A stretch of DNA of 64,000 bases from Elusimicrobiota bacterium (GTDB taxonomy: Bacteria > Elusimicrobiota > Elusimicrobia > UBA1565 > UBA9628): positions 1-64,000 of the forward strand of contig JAPLKL010000014.1 of assembly GCA_026388095.1 (NCBI GenBank), given 5' to 3'. The notes beneath the pieces were generated by a model, which made no database searches, had not been told where the DNA came from, and saw only the letters and a list, made by a program, of their open reading frames with translations. Positions 59,958 to 64,000 of this stretch are shown piece after piece. The position numbers and the translations under genes were made by a program. Position 1 is the stretch's first letter; each line of letters begins with the position of its first letter.

Positions 59958-60761
59958 TCAGGGATTGGCCTGCCGCCAGTCGTTCTCTGCCAGCAGGAAA
60001 GCCACGAAGCGCTTGTTGGCGATATCCTCATCCTTCCGGATCGAGAGCAGCATCTCCCGGGCGGGGTCGTTGGCTTGGAGCTTGGCCAATTGGGCGTCGG
60101 TCTCGGCCATGAGGTCCGGCAATTCGCTGGTCTTGGTCTCCTGGGCGATGCGGTAGAGGGCCATCTCGGATTTGTTGTCGAGCCAGACCTTGAATTCCTT
60201 GGCCAGGGCCGCGTCCGCATAGCCGTCCAAAGGCTCGATGACGGGCAGGCGGGTCCTGTCGCCGCCCAGTTCGAGCCAGGAGCGGACCTCGATGGAGCGC
60301 TCCATGTAGCGCCGCTCCGCGCAGTCCATCATGTCGCCGACCATGAGCTTGGCCATCTCCCGCGCGATGAGCGGGGCCAGGACGCGGGGGTAGAGGGACA
60401 CCGTGTCGCTGATGTAGAGGACGCGGGCACAGCCCTCGTGGGGGTCGACCGCGCCAGCCGGGCAGTCCATGACCGAGCTCTGGGACTGCTTGCGGAAGTC
60501 GATGAGGGTGCCCTTGTCCCTGACGGCAGCGACCACCTGGCCGCCGATCTCCGGGCCGTCGTTCATGGCGAGCAAGGCCCGGCTCACGGCGTTGATGCGC
60601 TGGACCTTCATCGGGTCCTGGATCGGGGTCTGGGCGCGCATATCGGCCAGCGCCTCGCCGATCTTGAGGCTGAACAAGGACTCCACATCCAGGTCCTTGG
60701 CTGAACCGGGGACCGTGCAGACGACGGCGGCCAGAGCGGCTAGGAGCAGCGTCTTTCTCAT
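59958..60761 (-). CDS. Secreted protein resembling a degenerate metallopeptidase
   Basis: The 267-residue product has a signal peptide (LLLAALAAVVCTVPGSA). The central part SDTVSLYPRVLAPLIAREMAKLMVGDMMDCAERRYMERSIEVRSWLELGG has the helix context of a zinc peptidase. However, the HExxH residues are Arg134, Glu135 and Lys138 (REMAK), so both zinc histidines are lost. It may act by binding rather than cutting. This reading is by eye. ATG 60761 is preceded by AGGAGG 7 bases upstream, and a TAGAAT box lies further up. Confidence 0.72.
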   Translation of the reverse strand: MRKTLLLAALAAVVCTVPGSAKDLDVESLFSLKIGEALADMRAQTPIQDPMKVQRINAVSRALLAMNDGPEIGGQVVAAVRDKGTLIDFRKQSQSSVMDCPAGAVDPHEGCARVLYISDTVSLYPRVLAPLIAREMAKLMVGDMMDCAERRYMERSIEVRSWLELGGDRTRLPVIEPLDGYADAALAKEFKVWLDNKSEMALYRIAQETKTSELPDLMAETDAQLAKLQANDPAREMLLSIRKDEDIANKRFVAFLLAENDWRQANP

Positions 60762-60790
60762 CCGTGACCTCCTAAGATAGCGACACCATC

Positions 60791-60796
60791 ATTCTA
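60791..60796 (-). promoter_or_regulatory. -10 box (TAGAAT) for degenerate peptidase-like gene
   Basis: TAGAAT on the minus strand lies 29 bases before the ATG at 60761, with a normal Shine-Dalgarno site in the leader. GGTCCCAG (60818-60825) begins 29 bases upstream of the box. Confidence 0.6.
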
Positions 60797-60854
60797 TCAG
60801 GATGCGCGCCATCCCCCCTGGGACCATAGGCCCAAAACCACCCTGGAAAACGGC

Positions 60855-61514
60855 CTATAGCGACAGGCCGTAGCGTCCTAGGACCCCAAGGAAATCCGCT
60901 CCGGGGGCAGAGCAGAGCCGGTAGGAGGCCCGGTCGAGCTCGAAGTCGAGCCGCCAGGCGTGGAGCATGAGGCGTCCGACGCCTCCCACGGGCCGGTCCT
61001 GGCCGTAGAGCGGATCTCCCAGTATGGGATGGCCGAGGCTGTGCAGGTGGACCCGGATCTGGTGGCGCCGGCCGGTCTCGGGAGCGGCCTCAAGCAGGCT
61101 GGCCTGCTCGGCGCGCCCCAGCACCCGGTAGCGCGTCAGCGACGCCTTGCCCGACCCCTTCGCGCAGAGGCCCATGCGTCCGGAACCGAAAGCCCGCAGG
61201 GGCCGGTCCACGACGCCGCCTCCTTCGAGGCGCCCCTGGACCAAGGCCAGGTAGAGCTTGCGCATGCGCCCGCCTTCGAAGAGCAGGCTGAGGTCCCGGT
61301 GCGTGGCCGCGTCCTTGGCGAAGATCACCAGGCCGCTGGCGCCTCGGTCGAGGCGGTGGACCACGAAGGCCTTGCCGCCGACAGCGCGGCTGGCCTGCAG
61401 GCTCAACGGCTCTTCCGCCAGCCCCCTCCCGGGGATGACGGCCAGGCCCGCGGGCTTGTCCACGGCCAGGATGCGGCCGTCCTCGTAGACGATGCGCAGC
61501 CGCGCTTGTTCCAT
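60855..61514 (-). CDS. RluA-family pseudouridine synthase
   Basis: These enzymes convert uridine to pseudouridine in rRNA or tRNA. The 219-residue product has ILAVDKPAGLAVIPGRG, the catalytic block FVVHRLDRGASGLVIFAKD (Asp of HRLD) and TGRRHQIRVHLHSLGHPILGDPLYG. No S4 domain is seen at the N-terminus, as in the RluA/TruC-like short forms. The target site cannot be told. It starts 13 bases after the caspase-like gene stop on the same strand and is probably cotranscribed with it. Confidence 0.93.
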   Translation of the reverse strand: MEQARLRIVYEDGRILAVDKPAGLAVIPGRGLAEEPLSLQASRAVGGKAFVVHRLDRGASGLVIFAKDAATHRDLSLLFEGGRMRKLYLALVQGRLEGGGVVDRPLRAFGSGRMGLCAKGSGKASLTRYRVLGRAEQASLLEAAPETGRRHQIRVHLHSLGHPILGDPLYGQDRPVGGVGRLMLHAWRLDFELDRASYRLCSAPGADFLGVLGRYGLSL

Positions 61515-61527
61515 CGCAGCCGCAGTC

Positions 61528-63804
61528 TCAGTAGCCGGTCAAAACGGTATCGGACAATCCGCCCAGGGGCTCGGGCCGGACTTCCGGCTCCTGCGCCGCG
61601 CCGAGCTCGTCGGCCGCGGCTTTGGGGACCATCCTGCGCAAATAGCCGGCGAGCTCTCCGAGCTGCACTTTGCCCTCGTGGTCCGCGTCCGCCTCGCCCT
61701 GGAGGCCCGCCAGCAGAAAATAAGTGAACAGGCCGTGGCTGGAGTCCTTCTTCTCGTTGCTGGTCTGGCTGCCGGAAGAAGCGGCCAAAAAAGCGGACCC
61801 GGGAGGCAGGGACAGCCTCTGGGCCGGGATCAAAGGCCGGCCCAAGGCCGCCAAGGATCGGCCGCCGCCGGCGAAGCACGAGTCCAAGATGACCACCGCG
61901 GCTCTGGCATGCGCCTTCTCCAAGGCCGCGAACACCCCGGCCAGCGGGAAGAGCCCCTCGCGATGCTCCGCGCCGCCTTCGAACGGCACCACCAGCTGGT
62001 AGTCTCCGCTCAAAGGGTCCGGGGTGCCGTGGCCGGCGTAGTAGACCACCACCTCGGCCCCGCCGCCCGCCGCCTTGACCATGCGCGGCAGCCAACTCTC
62101 GAAGACTTCCTTGAAATCAGTCATCAAAGCGTTCTCGTCGACGAGCACCTTGAGGTGTTCCTTGCTGACGCCCCCGGCCTCCTGCAGGTAGCGGGCCACG
62201 GTCTCGGCGTCGTGGCGCGCATTGGCCAGCGGAGCTATCCCGGCGTCGCGATGCTTGCCCACGCCGATGACCACGGCGAAGCGCTCCGGCGCCCGGAAGG
62301 CGCTGCTCGGCACCAGGTCCACGTCGACCACTCGCTGCACCGAGGTCGCGGCGCTCTTGAAGGAGAAGGAGAGCCGTTTGATCTGCGCCGGGGCGTAGCC
62401 CAGCATCTCGGAGACCCGGATATCCAGGCTCGCCTTGGCCGGCAGGACACTCGGCAATGTGCCTTTGAGGACTATCGTCTCCTCCTGTCCGGGCGCCATG
62501 TCGCCCACGGCCCGCCCGTTGCCCAGCAGTTCCACGAGAGGCTTGCTGCCGGCAAGGGCCAGGGCCACGCCCCGGGCCACGCCCGTCCCGGAGTTCTTGA
62601 GGCGGACTTTCAAGGCGAGCTCCTTGCCGCCTTCGAGTATGCCGCTGCCGTCGCTGTCCTGGCGGGAGATGTCGTATTCCAGTCTGGGCGGCTGGCGGGG
62701 ACCGGCGGAGACGGTGCGCAGGGTCGCCAGCTTGGCGCCCAGGCGCAAGGGCAGGCGCACCGCCGGCTTGCTGAAGAGCGGGTGCTTCTCGCTCAACACG
62801 GCGAAGACCGGCAGGTCCAGCGAACCCTTGTAGTGCTTGCTCAACGAAAGCTGGAATGCCGCTTCGCGCGAGCCGAAGGGCGCCAAGTCGCCGAGATCCA
62901 CCTGTTCGGGCGCCGCCAGGTTGATGTCCTGGTCCTGGGCCATGAGGCGGACTTTGACCTCGCGGGCTAGGCCTTCCCCTTTGTTGGCCACGCGCAGGCG
63001 CAGGCTGATGGGAACGCCCAGAGCCAGTTCCTGGGCTCCCCTGCCCAGACCGGTGTCCGAGACCTCCAGGTCCGGCGCGGGCAAGGCGGCGGTGGGGATG
63101 ACCAAAAGTATGGGGTCCGCGTCGTAGCCGAGCTCTTCCTTGGCTTCGACGCGCAGAATGAGGTTTCCCCCTGACAAAGCTTCCGCCGCGGAGACCGGCA
63201 CCCGCACGGAGCGCGTCCGGCCGGCGGGAAGGTCGCCGAGCTCCGGGGCCTCGCCCAATTCGACATCGAAGGGGCCGCTCTCCCTCTCCACGAAGAGCGA
63301 GACCGCATGCGCCGGGCCCGTGCCTTCGTTGCGCACGGTCAGGCGCAGGCCAGCGCTCTCCTCGGCGTCGAGCATGTTGTTGCGCTTGGCGCCTTTGGAG
63401 CCGCTGTCGTCGAACTCGGCCGACAAGACCAGTTTGGGCGGGGTCCCGGCCGCGACCTCCTTGAGTTTGGCCCGGCGCCGCTGGGCCTTGGCGATCTCGC
63501 TGTCCAGAGAGCGGCTGGCGGCCAGGGCCTCATCGCGCTCCGCGCAGCGCGGGCCTGCGTTGTAGACCGCCCGCAGCGGGAAAGCCAGGACGTCGAGCAC
63601 CGCGCAGCCGGCGTAGATGGGCAAGGAGATGACGGCCATGGCGGCGCGGGCCCCGCCTTCGCCGGGCGCGGGCAGCTGGGTCATCCACCAGGCCTGGGCC
63701 TTGTTGTAGGGCTTGGGTGGCCGGCACTCGGGGACCTGCACGCCCGCGGCGCGCAAAGAGGAGGCGGCCAGCAGCAGGCCCAGGACCGCGGCCGAGCGCC
63801 TCAT
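61528..63804 (-). CDS. Secreted caspase-like peptidase (C14, orthocaspase type) with beta-sandwich repeats
   Basis: The 758-residue product has a signal peptide (AAVLGLLLAASSLRAAG) and a short helix. Three CARDB/DUF11-like beta-sandwich segments follow (about 105-510, for example LEVSDTGLGRGAQELALGVPISLRLRVANKG). The caspase domain (about 525-755) has catalytic His592 (YYAGHG) and Cys643 (ILDSCFAGG). Near the end, DADHEGKVQLGE looks like an EF-hand loop, and many metacaspases need calcium. It probably cuts after Arg or Lys in the periplasm or outside. It overlaps the adenine deaminase stop by ATGA. Confidence 0.88.
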   Translation of the reverse strand: MRRSAAVLGLLLAASSLRAAGVQVPECRPPKPYNKAQAWWMTQLPAPGEGGARAAMAVISLPIYAGCAVLDVLAFPLRAVYNAGPRCAERDEALAASRSLDSEIAKAQRRRAKLKEVAAGTPPKLVLSAEFDDSGSKGAKRNNMLDAEESAGLRLTVRNEGTGPAHAVSLFVERESGPFDVELGEAPELGDLPAGRTRSVRVPVSAAEALSGGNLILRVEAKEELGYDADPILLVIPTAALPAPDLEVSDTGLGRGAQELALGVPISLRLRVANKGEGLAREVKVRLMAQDQDINLAAPEQVDLGDLAPFGSREAAFQLSLSKHYKGSLDLPVFAVLSEKHPLFSKPAVRLPLRLGAKLATLRTVSAGPRQPPRLEYDISRQDSDGSGILEGGKELALKVRLKNSGTGVARGVALALAGSKPLVELLGNGRAVGDMAPGQEETIVLKGTLPSVLPAKASLDIRVSEMLGYAPAQIKRLSFSFKSAATSVQRVVDVDLVPSSAFRAPERFAVVIGVGKHRDAGIAPLANARHDAETVARYLQEAGGVSKEHLKVLVDENALMTDFKEVFESWLPRMVKAAGGGAEVVVYYAGHGTPDPLSGDYQLVVPFEGGAEHREGLFPLAGVFAALEKAHARAAVVILDSCFAGGGRSLAALGRPLIPAQRLSLPPGSAFLAASSGSQTSNEKKDSSHGLFTYFLLAGLQGEADADHEGKVQLGELAGYLRRMVPKAAADELGAAQEPEVRPEPLGGLSDTVLTGY

Positions 63805-64000
63805 ATAAAGAGGGACACGACCTTGAAGTTCACGGCGTCTATGATGCCGCGGTCCGTGATCTTGAGCTCGGGTATGGGCGGCAAGGTCAGGAAAGACATG
63901 GCCATGTAAGGGTCCTTGAGCCTGGAGCCCATGGAATGCGCCGCGGCGATGAGGCGGTGCAGCTTCTCGCGCACGAACTCCGAGCTGCGGTCGGACATGA
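63801..64000 (-). CDS. ade: Adenine deaminase, C-terminal fragment (5' end off right edge)
   Basis: Only the last ~66 codons lie inside the window. They read AAAHSMGSRLKDPYMAMSFLTLPPIPELKITDRGIIDAVNFKVVSLF, which matches the C-terminal end of bacterial adenine deaminase (Ade), the enzyme that converts adenine to hypoxanthine. The ATG at 63998 is internal to the gene, not the start. The stop overlaps the caspase-like gene's ATG. Identification rests on the short conserved end, so it is likely but not certain. Confidence 0.72.
   Translation of the reverse strand, partial: MSDRSSEFVREKLHRLIAAAHSMGSRLKDPYMAMSFLTLPPIPELKITDRGIIDAVNFKVVSLFI

Noticed and set aside
59936-59975. TTCGAACCC sequence as a second tRNA
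   Set aside because: It resembles a T-loop, but no acceptor or anticodon arms can be formed around it.

Overview
This is a GC-rich, gene-dense stretch of a Gram-negative bacterial chromosome. About 55 protein genes and one tRNA fill almost the whole window, and no gene-free stretch exceeds 300 bases. I see no insertion sequence, prophage, CRISPR array or rRNA. The envelope is diderm: there are several lipoprotein signal peptides, an LpoB-like protein, TatC, AsmA and an O-antigen-ligase-like protein. Many secreted proteins carry a signal peptide followed by long Ala/Pro-rich stretches. That style, the hopanoid locus and a type IV pilus/T2SS ATPase make me favour a high-GC member of Elusimicrobiota, but this is inference; Myxococcota or Acidobacteriota-like lineages are not excluded.

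Layout. 1-4281: a partial OmpA-like secreted protein, an O-antigen ligase/TPR membrane protein and tRNA-Thr. 4356-12217: a tight plus-strand hopanoid operon (squalene-hopene cyclase, hpnH, hpnA, hpnG, a polyprenyl diphosphate synthase, a frameshifted dxs) ending in a small zinc-ribbon protein. It covers isoprenoid supply, cyclisation and side-chain extension, but the squalene-forming steps are not here. 12290-16771: oligoribonuclease, then an LPP20 / LpoB / COG3014 / LPP20 envelope operon. 16820-24462: secreted endonuclease I, a large AsmA protein with about 75-residue tandem repeats, and a trypsin-like protease coupled to an NlpC/P60 hydrolase. 24475-37507: a BT1-type MFS carrier, TatC with a nucleotidyltransferase, a radical SAM protein, DUF3015 and DUF4105 proteins, a lipoprotein hydrolase, an exported HAD phosphatase, a subtilisin, an exported LOG-like protein and a secreted unknown.

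37681-43066: FabH-, FabG- and FabD-like enzymes with two class III aminotransferases, an uncharacterised biosynthetic operon. 43154-48649: a minus-strand signalling block consisting of an OmpR-type regulator, a receiver-GspE/PilB fusion, a TPR protein and a histidine kinase. 48773-59522: a two-subunit CoA-transferase, an MFS carrier, EttA, small secreted unknowns, a NYN-like protein with an Ser/Arg-rich linker, a lysine-2,3-aminomutase-family radical enzyme and RfbC. 59593-64000: small secreted proteins, an RluA pseudouridine synthase, a caspase-like peptidase and the C-terminus of adenine deaminase.

Two regulatory patterns stand out. At least eleven genes have a TANNNT -10 box only 6-9 bases before the start codon, the hallmark of leaderless transcription. 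A GGYCCCAG-type motif lies 28-32 bases upstream of the -10 box at four genes, mostly ones for exported proteins. The strongest candidates for undescribed biology are the receiver-GspE signalling block and the FabH/aminotransferase operon.
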